Below, one piece after another: positions 43,865 to 53,162 of a stretch of DNA of 64,000 bases. This DNA is from Methylorubrum populi (GTDB taxonomy: Bacteria; Pseudomonadota; Alphaproteobacteria; Rhizobiales; Beijerinckiaceae). The stretch is from assembly GCF_002355515.1 (NCBI RefSeq), contig NZ_AP014809.1, forward strand, positions 186,001 to 250,000, written 5' to 3'. How positions within the stretch are numbered: position 1 is the first letter of the stretch; every line of letters begins with the position of its first letter. Below the pieces are notes generated by a model that made no database searches, was not told where the DNA came from, and saw nothing but the letters and a program-made list of their open reading frames with translations. A program made the translations under genes and the position numbers.

Positions 43865-46800
43865 ATGGACATGGCCACGAGCCTCGCCGCCGGCGACATC
43901 GTTTTCGTCGGATACGATGCCGACAATCCCGATGATTTCGCCTTCGTCATCCTGCGCGACATCGAGGCCGGCACGACCATCACCTTCACCGACAATGGCT
44001 GGAGCAGCAGCACCAACGCGCTCCTCACCAGCGAGGGCAGCTACACCTACACCGCCCCGACGGCGCTTTCCGCCGGCACGGTGATTCACCCTACCGCCGA
44101 CAGCGCGGCCGGAGGGCCGAACACCCCCGTCTACACGGCCACCGACGCCCCGCGGTTCTCGTTCAGCACGGACGGCGACCAGATCCTCGCCTATCAGGGC
44201 AGCTCAGCGAATCCGACCTTCCTGTACGCGATCAACTTCGCCGACGGCGGCAGCAGCTTTTCGCCGAACGCCACCAATTCGAATACCTCGGCGCTTCCGC
44301 CCGGGCTGACCCTCGGGCAAACCGCCGTGGCGCTGGGCGCCGATAACGGCCGCTACAACGGCCCCGTCTCCGGCACGCGCGATCAGTTCCTGACGGCGAT
44401 CGGTTCGGCTGGGTCCTGGAGCCAGGACAATGCCGTGCGCGTCGGTGCCGGCAGCTACAGCGCGTTCGCGGTGGCCGCCAACGCACCCCTCCCGATCCTG
44501 TCGATCAACGACGTTCAGGTCAGCGAGGGCGATTCGGGCACCAAGCAGCTCGTCTTCACCGTGTCCCTGAATGCGCCGGCGACCGCGAGCGGCGTGACCT
44601 TCGACATCGCCACGGCGGACGGCACCGCCACCGCCGGCAGCGACTACCTGGCCCGGACGGTCACCGGCCAGACCATCGCGGCGGGCCAGACCAGCGCGAC
44701 CTTCGCGGTGGACATCCTCGGTGACACGGCGATCGAGCCGAGCGAAACCTTCACGGTCGCGGTGTCCAACGTGCGGGGCGCCACCGTGGCGGATGGACAG
44801 GGCATCGGCACGATCCTGACCGACGACGTCGGTACCCGCATCAACGGCATCACGGTCTTCGACGCGGCGCCCTCGCTCCAAGGTCTCTCCGGCGCAACGG
44901 CGACGGCGGCGCCGGCCCCGACGAACGCACTCCAGCTCGTGCGGCTCGGCGCCTATGCCGCCACGAACGACCCGGCGACGGCAGTCGCCCCCAACGCCGA
45001 GGTGGTGGCCTACGATTCCTCGACGAGCCGCCTCTACATCCAGAACACCAACGAGAACCGCATCGAGATCGTCGGGCTCGACGCGACCGGCGCCCTGAGC
45101 AAGACGGGCGAAATCGGGCTCGCGGGCTTGGATCAGTACGGCTCGGTCAACTCGGTCGCGGTCTTCAACGGCCTCGTGGCCGTCGCCTACGCCAACGCAA
45201 CCGGTGACGCGCCGGGCAGGGTCGCGCTGTTCAACGCCGACGGCACGCTGCTGCGCTCGCTCACGGTCGGCGTCGGACCCGACCAGATCGTCTTCACCCG
45301 GGACGGCAGCCGCCTGCTCGTCGCCAACGAGGGAGAGCAGGCTAGCGCGGGCAGCAACCCGGTCGGCAGCGTGTCGATCATCGATGTCTCGGGTGGTGCG
45401 GCCAACGCCGCGGTCACGGCGACCGTCGGATTCGAAGAGCTGAACGGCAGCGAGGCGGCCCTGCGGGCCCGCGGGCTCGCCGTCACGCCGGGCAAGAGCG
45501 CGGCGGCCGACATCGAGCCGGAATACATCGCGATCTCGCCCGACAACCGCTTCGCCTACGTCACCCTTCAGGAGGTGAACGGCGTCGCGATCATCGATCT
45601 CACCAATCCCGGCACGGCGCCGATCGCGATCCAGCCGCTGGGGGCGGTCAATCACTCGCTGGCCGGCAACGAGTTCGACGCCTCCGACCGCGACGGCCCG
45701 AACGGCACGGCCTCGATCCGTATCGCGGCGACGCCGGCGAACACGCCGATCTACGGACTGCTCCAGCCCGACGCCGTGGCCTCGTTCTCCACCGGCGGCG
45801 CGACCTACTTCGTCACCGCCAACGAGGGCGACCAGCGGGTGATCGGCGGCGCCGATGATACCGGTGACGTCGCCCGGCTGAGCACCATCGCCAACAGCCG
45901 GCTCACGCCCGAACTCCAGCTGTTGAAGGCGGACCCGGCCTACGCCCGGCTCAATGTCCTGCTGCGCACCGGCGACACCGACAACGACGGCGTGATCGAC
46001 CAACTCCATACGCTCGGCGGGCGCGGCATCTCGATCTTCCGTCAGAATGCCGACGGGACGATCACCAAGGTGCGGGAGACCGGCGGCGAGTTCGAGAAGA
46101 TCTTCGCCCAGATCGCGCCGGAGCGCTTCAACAACGATCAGGTGCTCGCCAACACGCCCGACGACCGCTCGGACAACAAGGGGCCCGAGCCCGAGGGTAT
46201 CACCATCGGCACCGTCAATGGCCGCATCTACGCCTTCGTCGGCCTGGAGCGGCAGAGCGGCGTCATCGTCTACGACGTGACCGATCCGGCCAACGCGGCT
46301 TACGTCTCCTACGTCCCGCCGCTCCCCGGCGCGACGACCGATCTCGGTCCGGAGGTGCTGACCTTCATCGCCGCCGACCGCAACCCGACCGGCACCCCGC
46401 TGCTCGTCAGCGCCAACGAGGTCGCCAATGGCGGCGCCGTGCTCTACGCAGCCTTGCCCCAGGGCTTCACCCAGGAGATCGGCTTCGCCGCGAACTCGCT
46501 CTCCGTCAGCAAGTCGGAGGGCAATGCGGGCGAGACCGTGTTCACCTTCACGGTGGAGCGCAGCAACGGGACGCTGGGTGCAGTCGCCTTCACTGCCGAA
46601 CTGACGGGCACCGGCGCCAATGCAGCTGAGAGTGCCGACTTCGCCGGCGCGCCGGGTCTGCCGCTGACGGTCGCGGGTACGATCCCCGCCGGCGCCGCCT
46701 CCGCGCAGGTCAGCCTCAGCGTGCGGGGTGACGCCCCGCCGGAGGCCGACGAGACCTTCGCCCTCACCCTGCGCACGGCCGCCTCGAACCAGACCGGTAT

Positions 46801-49800
46801 CGCCGCGTCCGTACGCTCGGCCTCCGCGACCGCGACCGGCACGATCGTCAACGACGACGTGAGCCTGATCTCCGCGGTGCAGGGCGAGGGGGCGGCGAGC
46901 CCGCTCGTCGGCCGGACCGTCACGATCGAGGCGATCGTTGTCGGCGACTTCCAGAACGGAGACGCCGACGCCAAGCGCAATCTCGGCGGCTTCTACCTGC
47001 AGGAGGAGGCGACCGATCAGGACGGCAATCCGCTGACCTCGGAGGGCCTGTTCGTCTTCGAAGGGACCGGCAACCGCCTCGTCGATGTCGCCGAGGGCGA
47101 CCGTGTGCGCGTCACCGGCACCGTCACCGAGTTCAACGGCGAGACGCAGATCACCGTCCGGGATGCCGCCGCAATCCAGGTGGTGACGCCGCGGGCGCTG
47201 ACGCCCGAGCAGGTTAAGGCCTCGGCGGTCGCAGTCGACCTTCCGGCCGCGGCCACGATCGGCACCGGCACGACCGCGCAGCCCGACCTCGAACGCTACG
47301 AAGGCATGCTGGTCCGCTTCCCCCAGACGCTGACGATCACCGAGCAGTTCAACCTCGACCGCTTCAACGAGATCCGCCTCGCCGCCGGCGCGCGGCCCGA
47401 GACCTTCACCAACGAGTTCGAGCCGAACGCGGCCGCCTACGCCGCCTATCTCGCGCAGACGGCGGCGCGCTCGATCACCTACGACGACGGGCAGAATACC
47501 CAGAACCTACCGGTGGAAAATCTCGACGGCTTCGGCCCGAGCTACGGCACGGCAGGCGCGCCGCGGATGGGCGACACGGTCACGGGGCTGACGGGCACGC
47601 TCGGCTTCGGACCGACCAATGCCTACCGGGTGCGGGCCATCGACGACGGCGACAACCGCTTCGTGGTCGCCAACCCGCGGCCCGCCGAGCCGGACCCGAT
47701 CGGCGGCACGCTCAAGGTCGGCAGCCTCAACGTTCTCAACTACTTCACCACCCTCAACACCGGCTCCTCGGTGCGCACCGCGATCGGCCTCGAGCCGCGG
47801 GGCGCCAACAGCGCCCAAGAACTTGCCCGCCAGACCGAGAAGCTCGTCACGACCCTGATCGGCACCGGCGCCGACGTGCTCGGCCTCACCGAACTGGAGA
47901 ACCAGTTCCGTCCGGGCGACCCCGGCAACGCGCTCGAATACCTCGTCGGTCAACTCAACCTGCGCGCGGGTGCCGGCACCTACGCCTACGTCAATCCCGG
48001 CGCCCAGCTCGACCAGGGCCAGTTCCTCGGCGGCGACGCGATCGCGGTCGGTTTCATCTACAAGCCGAGCAAGGTCTCGGTGGCGATGAACACCACGATC
48101 GAGCGGCTTGACGACACGGATGTTGCGGCCTTCAATCCGGCCCTGCTGCAGCAGAGCACGATCGGGCACATCTTCAACGGTGCCAATACCAGCCGCGCCT
48201 CGCTCGCGGTGACCTTCAACGAAATCGCCACCAACGAGAACTTCACCGCCGTCATCAACCACTTCAAGTCGAAGAGCGGCGCCGGGACAGGCGCGGATGC
48301 CGACCAGGGTGACGGCCAGGGTGCGTGGCAGCAGCAGCGGGAGCTTGCGGCGACGGCGCTTGCCCAGTGGCTCGCCCTGAACCCGACGGGGAGCCGGGAC
48401 AGCGACAAGATCCTGCTCGGCGACTTCAATGCCTACATCAAGGAGGATGCCCTCGACATCCTCAAGGCGGCCGGCTTCACCAATCTCGCCGAGGATCGGC
48501 TCGCCAACCCCTACTCCTACGTCTTCGACGGTGCCTACGGCGCCCTCGACCACGCCTTCGGCAACGGCAGCCTGAATCGGCAAGTCACCGGCGTCACCGA
48601 GTGGCACGTCAACGCCGACGAGGCGGACGCCATCGACTACAATCTCGATTTCGGCCGCCCCGCCAGCTACTTCGACGGACGCTCGCCCGCACGCGAATCC
48701 GACCACGATCCGGTCCTCGTCGGCCTGCGCCTCGACCAGACCGCGCCGACGCTCCTCGCCGCGACGCCCGCCGACAATGCCACCAAGGTGGCCCCCGGCG
48801 CCGACATCGTCCTGCGCTTCAGCGAGTCGGTTCGGCCCGGCACCGGCAGCATCACCCTCACCGACGCCGCCGGCGACACCCGCACGATCGCGGTCTCCGA
48901 CACCGCACAGGTCCGCATCAGCGGCGACACGGTGACGATCAACCCGAGCGCCGACCTGCGCCCCGGCACGACCTACGACGTGATCGTGCCGGCCGGCGCC
49001 TTCACCGACAGCGCCGGCAACACCTTTGCCGGCATCGCCCGCGACAACCTCGATTTCACCACCGAGCAGGCCACTCCGATGACCTACACCCTTCAGATCC
49101 TTCACGCCTCGGATTGGGAAGCCGGCCTGCTGGCGACCGAGCGGGCGGCGAACTTCGCGGCCATCGTCGACAAGCTCGAGGACGCGACGCCGAACTCGAT
49201 CACGCTCTCGACCGGCGACGGCTGGATCCCGAGCCCGTTCTTCATCGCGGGTGCCGACCCGCAGATGGCGGCGACCTATAACGGCGTCTACAATCAGCTC
49301 TACGGGCTCTCCGGCGCCAACGCGTATGGCCGCCTCGCCGCCTCCCCCGGCCGGGCCGACGTGACGATCCAGAACATCATCGGCGTCCAGGCCGCGGTGT
49401 TCGGCAACCACGAGTTCGATTCCGGTCCGACGGAGGTCGCCAACCTCATCGGCGCCAATCTCGGCACCGCCGCGGGTGCGGCCGATGACACCTGGGTCGG
49501 CGCGCAGTTCCCCTACCTCTCGGTCAACCTGAACTTCTCCCGCGAGTCCGCGCTGTCCGGCCTCGTGCATCGCGACGGCGATCTCGCGACCTTTGCGCAG
49601 ACCGGACCGACCTCGACCCAGACCGGCACCGGCGCCGACAAGATCGCCAAGTCGACGGTCATCGTCGAGAACGGCGAGCAGATCGCCTTCATCGGCGCGA
49701 CGACGCAGCTCGAGCCGCTGCTGACGACGCTCGGCAACGTCACGCTGGACGGCTTTACCGGCCGCGACGAGATCGCGCTCCTGGCCAACCAGATCAATGC

Positions 49801-52246
49801 CGAAGTCGATCGGGTGCTCGCGGCCAATCCGGGCCTCAACAAGGTGATCGTCGGCACGCACCTGCAGCAGCTCGCCAACGAGCAGGCGCTCGCCCCGCTC
49901 CTGCGCAACGTCGACGTGCTGATCGGCGGCGGCTCGCACACCCTGCTGGCTGATAGCAACGACCGGCTCCTGCCCGGCGACAAGGCGGGCGGCGCCTACC
50001 CGCAATTCTTCACCAACGCGTCCGGCCAGACCCTGGCTCTGGTGAACACCGCCTCCGAGTATTCCTATGTCGGCCGGCTCAACGTCACCTTCGACGATCT
50101 GGGCAACGTCATCCGCAACTCGATCACCTCGGAGAATTCCGGTGCCGTCGCGGTCGATGACGCCACGGTCGCGCAGCTGTGGGGTTCCAAGGCCGCGGCC
50201 TTCACCCCCGGCTCGAAGGGCTACCTCGTGCGTGAGGTGATCGAGGGCCTGGACGCGAACAACGACGGCATCCAGGAGACGGCGGGCATCGCCGACATCA
50301 TCCGCCAGCAGGACGGCAACATCCTCGGACGCACCAGCGTGTATCTCGAGGGCCGCCGCGGCGAGGTCCGCACCGAGGAGACCAACCTCGGCAATCTCAG
50401 CGCCGACGCCAATCTCTGGTACGCCAAGCAGTACGACGGCACGGTCACCGTCTCGATCAAGAACGGCGGTGGCATCCGCGACTCGATCGGCTCGTTCTCG
50501 ACGGCCGGCGGCGGCACCGCGGAGCTGCCTCCCGCCGCCAATGCGTCGGCGGGCAAGGCGGCAGGCGACATCTCGCAGCTCGACGTCACCAACTCGCTGC
50601 GCTTCAACAACGCGCTCGCGATGGTCACGGTCACGGCCTCCGAACTGGAGCGGGTGCTCGAACACGCCGTCTCCTCGGTTGCGCCTGGGGCGACGCCCGG
50701 TGCCTTCCCTCAGATCGGCGGCATCAGCTTCTCGTTCGACGCGAGCCGGCAGGCTCAGACGCTCGACGCCAACGGCAACGTCACCCGCGAGGGACAGCGG
50801 ATCATCTCGGCCGCGATCGTCGATGCCGACGGCTTCCTCCTCGACACCCTGGTGCAGAACGGCCAGCTTGTCGGTGACCCCAACCGGGGCATCCGCGCCG
50901 TCACTCTGGACTTCCTTACCACGGGGACCAGCGCGGCGCCGGGGCTCGGGGGCGACAATTATCCCTTCCCGGCCTACGGCGAGAACCGCGTCGCGCTGAG
51001 CAGCGCCACGCCGAGCTCCCTGCCGAACACCGAGACCTTCGCGGCGCAGGGCACCGAGCAGGATGCCATGGCCGAGTATCTCAAGGCCTTCTACAGCGTG
51101 ACGCCCTTCGGCCAGGCCGATACCGGCCCCGCCGCCGACACACGGATCCAGAACCTCGCCTTCCGCGGCGACAGCGTGCTGGCCCGCGGCGTCAGCCAGC
51201 CGGGTACCGGCGGCAACGACGTGCTGCAGGGAACGCCCTTCGCTGATCGGCTCGCCGGCGGCGCTGGCGACGACGTCATCACCAACAGCGCCGGCGACGA
51301 CATCCTGTCCGGCGGACGCGGTAACGACACGCTCGTCTTCAATTCCTCGTTCGCCTCCATCACCGTCACGGAAGCCGGCCGGTTCACCGTCATCACCGGG
51401 CCGGAGGGCCGCGATCTCGTCGACGGCTTCGAGCGCTACCTGTTCTCTGACGCCACGATCGTGGTGAACGACGGCAAGCCGCTCGTCGACGACCTCTACT
51501 ACCTGGCCCGCAACAAGGACGTGTTCCAGGCCGGCCAGGACGCCGACGCGCATTTCGCCCAGTACGGCGCCCGCGAGGGCCGCGACCCGAACGCCTTCTT
51601 CTCGACCAAGGGCTATCTGGCGGCCAATCCCGACGTAAGGGCCTCCGGGATCAACCCGCTCGACCAATACGAGCAGTTCGGCTGGAAGGAGGGCCGCGAT
51701 CCGGGCGCCCGCTTCGACAACGAGTTCTATCTGGCGGCCAATCCCGACGTGAAGGCCGCCGGCCTGAACCCGCTCGCGCACTACCTGCAATACGGGCAGA
51801 GCGAGGGCCGGGCGATCCATGACGCGGTCGGTCGGGCGGGCGACATCCGCGGCGGCTTCGACGCGGAGTACTATCTTCTCACCAATGCCGACGTCGCCCA
51901 GGCCGCCGGAAGCAGCAACACCTTCGCCTTTGCCGCCCAGCATTTCGAGCAGTACGGTTGGAAAGAGGGTCGCAACCCGAACTCCGTGTTCGACACCAAG
52001 GGCTATCTCGCGGCCTACGCGGACGTGAAGGCCGCGGGCATCAATCCGCTCAGCCACTACGATCAGTACGGCTGGAAGGAAGGCCGCGACCCGTCCGCCT
52101 CCTTCGACACCTCGACCTACCTGTCGACCTACAAGGATGTGGCCGCCGCTCAGGTCGATCCGATGCAGCACTTCCTGCAATACGGCCTCTTCGAGGGCCG
52201 CTCGGACTTCGCCGACGGCGGCTTCCGGTTCGGCGCCCTGGTCTAG
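43865..52246 (+). CDS. Giant multidomain exoprotein: ExeM/NucH-type nuclease plus 5'-nucleotidase, RTX-type
   Basis: 2793 residues from ATG 43865 (start near MEMDMATSLAAGDIVFVGYD). No Sec signal. Modules in order: N-terminal module (about 5-205); Calx-beta (209-321); beta-propeller-like choice-of-anchor I region (355-875); Calx-beta (878-998); OB/ExeM-NucH nuclease region (1000-1625) with LKVGSLNVLNYF, LTELEN, ILLGDFNAY and ESDHDPVLVGL; Ig-like (1630-1735); 5'-nucleotidase (about 1742-2440) with VFGNHEFDSG, GTHL, GGGSHT and NGGGIRDS; RTX repeats GGAGDDVI and GGRGNDTL (2449-2495); and six 38-residue tail repeats. Secretion by a type I exporter fits the RTX and missing signal. It would cut extracellular DNA and release phosphate and nucleosides. 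The first nucleotidase motif is HASDWEAG, not NDxHG. Confidence 0.9.
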   Translation: MDMATSLAAGDIVFVGYDADNPDDFAFVILRDIEAGTTITFTDNGWSSSTNALLTSEGSYTYTAPTALSAGTVIHPTADSAAGGPNTPVYTATDAPRFSFSTDGDQILAYQGSSANPTFLYAINFADGGSSFSPNATNSNTSALPPGLTLGQTAVALGADNGRYNGPVSGTRDQFLTAIGSAGSWSQDNAVRVGAGSYSAFAVAANAPLPILSINDVQVSEGDSGTKQLVFTVSLNAPATASGVTFDIATADGTATAGSDYLARTVTGQTIAAGQTSATFAVDILGDTAIEPSETFTVAVSNVRGATVADGQGIGTILTDDVGTRINGITVFDAAPSLQGLSGATATAAPAPTNALQLVRLGAYAATNDPATAVAPNAEVVAYDSSTSRLYIQNTNENRIEIVGLDATGALSKTGEIGLAGLDQYGSVNSVAVFNGLVAVAYANATGDAPGRVALFNADGTLLRSLTVGVGPDQIVFTRDGSRLLVANEGEQASAGSNPVGSVSIIDVSGGAANAAVTATVGFEELNGSEAALRARGLAVTPGKSAAADIEPEYIAISPDNRFAYVTLQEVNGVAIIDLTNPGTAPIAIQPLGAVNHSLAGNEFDASDRDGPNGTASIRIAATPANTPIYGLLQPDAVASFSTGGATYFVTANEGDQRVIGGADDTGDVARLSTIANSRLTPELQLLKADPAYARLNVLLRTGDTDNDGVIDQLHTLGGRGISIFRQNADGTITKVRETGGEFEKIFAQIAPERFNNDQVLANTPDDRSDNKGPEPEGITIGTVNGRIYAFVGLERQSGVIVYDVTDPANAAYVSYVPPLPGATTDLGPEVLTFIAADRNPTGTPLLVSANEVANGGAVLYAALPQGFTQEIGFAANSLSVSKSEGNAGETVFTFTVERSNGTLGAVAFTAELTGTGANAAESADFAGAPGLPLTVAGTIPAGAASAQVSLSVRGDAPPEADETFALTLRTAASNQTGIAASVRSASATATGTIVNDDVSLISAVQGEGAASPLVGRTVTIEAIVVGDFQNGDADAKRNLGGFYLQEEATDQDGNPLTSEGLFVFEGTGNRLVDVAEGDRVRVTGTVTEFNGETQITVRDAAAIQVVTPRALTPEQVKASAVAVDLPAAATIGTGTTAQPDLERYEGMLVRFPQTLTITEQFNLDRFNEIRLAAGARPETFTNEFEPNAAAYAAYLAQTAARSITYDDGQNTQNLPVENLDGFGPSYGTAGAPRMGDTVTGLTGTLGFGPTNAYRVRAIDDGDNRFVVANPRPAEPDPIGGTLKVGSLNVLNYFTTLNTGSSVRTAIGLEPRGANSAQELARQTEKLVTTLIGTGADVLGLTELENQFRPGDPGNALEYLVGQLNLRAGAGTYAYVNPGAQLDQGQFLGGDAIAVGFIYKPSKVSVAMNTTIERLDDTDVAAFNPALLQQSTIGHIFNGANTSRASLAVTFNEIATNENFTAVINHFKSKSGAGTGADADQGDGQGAWQQQRELAATALAQWLALNPTGSRDSDKILLGDFNAYIKEDALDILKAAGFTNLAEDRLANPYSYVFDGAYGALDHAFGNGSLNRQVTGVTEWHVNADEADAIDYNLDFGRPASYFDGRSPARESDHDPVLVGLRLDQTAPTLLAATPADNATKVAPGADIVLRFSESVRPGTGSITLTDAAGDTRTIAVSDTAQVRISGDTVTINPSADLRPGTTYDVIVPAGAFTDSAGNTFAGIARDNLDFTTEQATPMTYTLQILHASDWEAGLLATERAANFAAIVDKLEDATPNSITLSTGDGWIPSPFFIAGADPQMAATYNGVYNQLYGLSGANAYGRLAASPGRADVTIQNIIGVQAAVFGNHEFDSGPTEVANLIGANLGTAAGAADDTWVGAQFPYLSVNLNFSRESALSGLVHRDGDLATFAQTGPTSTQTGTGADKIAKSTVIVENGEQIAFIGATTQLEPLLTTLGNVTLDGFTGRDEIALLANQINAEVDRVLAANPGLNKVIVGTHLQQLANEQALAPLLRNVDVLIGGGSHTLLADSNDRLLPGDKAGGAYPQFFTNASGQTLALVNTASEYSYVGRLNVTFDDLGNVIRNSITSENSGAVAVDDATVAQLWGSKAAAFTPGSKGYLVREVIEGLDANNDGIQETAGIADIIRQQDGNILGRTSVYLEGRRGEVRTEETNLGNLSADANLWYAKQYDGTVTVSIKNGGGIRDSIGSFSTAGGGTAELPPAANASAGKAAGDISQLDVTNSLRFNNALAMVTVTASELERVLEHAVSSVAPGATPGAFPQIGGISFSFDASRQAQTLDANGNVTREGQRIISAAIVDADGFLLDTLVQNGQLVGDPNRGIRAVTLDFLTTGTSAAPGLGGDNYPFPAYGENRVALSSATPSSLPNTETFAAQGTEQDAMAEYLKAFYSVTPFGQADTGPAADTRIQNLAFRGDSVLARGVSQPGTGGNDVLQGTPFADRLAGGAGDDVITNSAGDDILSGGRGNDTLVFNSSFASITVTEAGRFTVITGPEGRDLVDGFERYLFSDATIVVNDGKPLVDDLYYLARNKDVFQAGQDADAHFAQYGAREGRDPNAFFSTKGYLAANPDVRASGINPLDQYEQFGWKEGRDPGARFDNEFYLAANPDVKAAGLNPLAHYLQYGQSEGRAIHDAVGRAGDIRGGFDAEYYLLTNADVAQAAGSSNTFAFAAQHFEQYGWKEGRNPNSVFDTKGYLAAYADVKAAGINPLSHYDQYGWKEGRDPSASFDTSTYLSTYKDVAAAQVDPMQHFLQYGLFEGRSDFADGGFRFGALV
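51208..51350 (+). repeat. RTX calcium-binding nonapeptide repeats inside the exoprotein
   Basis: Encodes GTGGNDVLQGTPFADRLAGG, AGDDVITNSAGDDILSGG and RGNDTLVF. These are three to four GGxGxDxUx-type repeats. Such repeats bind Ca2+ outside the cell and mark type I secretion substrates. Confidence 0.88.
51478..52220 (+). repeat. Six tandem C-terminal repeats (about 38 residues each)
   Basis: The unit consensus is YLAANPDVKAAGxNPLxHY then xQYGWKEGRDPxAxFD. Copies begin near 51499, 51609, 51725, 51868, 52002 and 52119; the fourth has an insertion (GSSNTFAFAAQH) and the third a longer linker. Similar repeats end other alphaproteobacterial RTX exoproteins. They may serve surface attachment or secretion, but the role is unknown. 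Confidence 0.85.
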
Positions 52247-52550
52247 AGCGCATTCCGACGAAGTGGTCACCGGTTCGTCGAGAGAAGGCGCGCCAAAACA
52301 ATGAGCGAGAGACGCCGGCCTGATGCAATCAGGTCGGATACGGCTCTAGCACGGCATCGTCCCGGCCCGCCTCACCCCTCACGCCTGATCAGACCGCGCC
52401 TCCGGGCGCGGTCTGATTGCGTTCGAGGCTCCTCCGGACGGAGGGCCGAGCGACCGCATTTCGGGCATGATCGGCGATACGATGCGGATGATCCCTTCCG
52501 TTGCCTGGGCGTTGATCGGGTCTTGGGATAGCGGCCGGAGGACAGGATCC
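52247..52550. other. Intergenic region with dispersed-repeat-like sequence and a hairpin
   Basis: 304 bases. Just after the exoprotein stop, GAGCGCATTCCGACGAAGTG and CCGGTTCGTCGAGAGAAGG resemble a palindromic intergenic repeat that I recall as common in Methylobacterium-type and rhizobial genomes; this cannot be confirmed from one copy. CGACGAA and TTCGTCG form an inverted pair in it. A strong hairpin follows at 52388-52417. Confidence 0.45.
52388..52417 (+). terminator. 13-bp perfect hairpin downstream of the exoprotein gene
   Basis: ATCAGACCGCGCC, loop TCCG, GGCGCGGTCTGAT: a perfect 13-bp stem 142 bases after the exoprotein stop. There is no T-run but the stem is very stable, so it is probably a terminator or part of the intergenic repeat. 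Confidence 0.55.
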
Positions 52551-52790
52551 ATGTCGAAACTCTTCATCGCGCGGGTTCGCAGCGCGGGCGGCGAGCGCCC
52601 GCTTGTGACCGTGCGGGCCGCCGCCGAGGGTGAGGCCCGCCTGTTCGTGGAGGCGGCCTATCCGGAGGACGAAGTCGTCGTGATCGCCGAACCGGGCGAA
52701 TGGGTGAGCGACAGCGACACCGGGACCCGGAGCGGCGACGTGCGCGAGCATCCGGGCACCACTTGGCAGGCGCCGACGAGCCGGGCGTAG
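52551..52790 (+). CDS. Small hypothetical protein (79 aa)
   Basis: ATG 52551 (MSKLFIARVRSAGGERPLVT) is preceded by AGGACAGGA. Longer in-frame starts upstream lack coding character. The protein is acidic and beta-rich (RLFVEAAYPEDEVVVIAEPG) with no recognised domain. It sits 9 bases before the next gene and may be co-transcribed with it. Confidence 0.55.
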   Translation: MSKLFIARVRSAGGERPLVTVRAAAEGEARLFVEAAYPEDEVVVIAEPGEWVSDSDTGTRSGDVREHPGTTWQAPTSRA

Positions 52791-52799
52791 CAAGCCGCC

Positions 52800-53156
52800 A
52801 TGGCCTGCCTGCCCGAGGATGTGCGCGCCCTCGCAGGCCTGCTGCCCGAGGTGGTCGAGGGCGCCCATCAGGGCCATCCCGATTTCCGGGTCGGCGGACG
52901 GATCTTCGCGACGCTCTGGACCGATGAGGCGCGGGTGGTCGTCAGGCTGACGCCGGAGGCGCAGGCGCAGCTGCTCGACGCGGAGCCGGATGCATTCGAA
53001 CCCGTCCCGGGCGCCTGGGGCACGCGGGGCTGGACGAGCCTCGACCTCGACATGGCCGAGGAGGAGACTCTGCGCGCCGCGCTGCTGATTGCTTGGCGGA
53101 TCGTCGCGCCGCCCGGCCTCGTGGCGCGCTACGAAGGTCTCGCTCTCGATCCCTGA
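52800..53156 (+). CDS. MmcQ/YjbR family protein
   Basis: 118 residues. The CyaY-like MmcQ/YjbR fold is suggested by the N-terminal VRALAGLLPEVVEGAHQGHP, the strand segment FRVGGRIFATLWTDEARVVV, a WTSLDLD segment and the LRAALLIAWRIVAPPGL helix. Members are small cytoplasmic proteins of unknown, possibly DNA-binding, function. It converges on the ABC-F gene with only six bases between stop codons; CTGAC-GGCG-GTCAG (53153-53166) spans both stops. Confidence 0.75.
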   Translation: MACLPEDVRALAGLLPEVVEGAHQGHPDFRVGGRIFATLWTDEARVVVRLTPEAQAQLLDAEPDAFEPVPGAWGTRGWTSLDLDMAEEETLRAALLIAWRIVAPPGLVARYEGLALDP

Positions 53157-53162
53157 CGGCGG

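Noticed and set aside
47507..52270. 1587-codon open frame antisense to the exoprotein gene
   Set aside because: It is a shadow of GC-rich codon use in the exoprotein. Its translation is low-complexity (E, G, R, V, H) with no domain, while the plus strand has many recognised domains.
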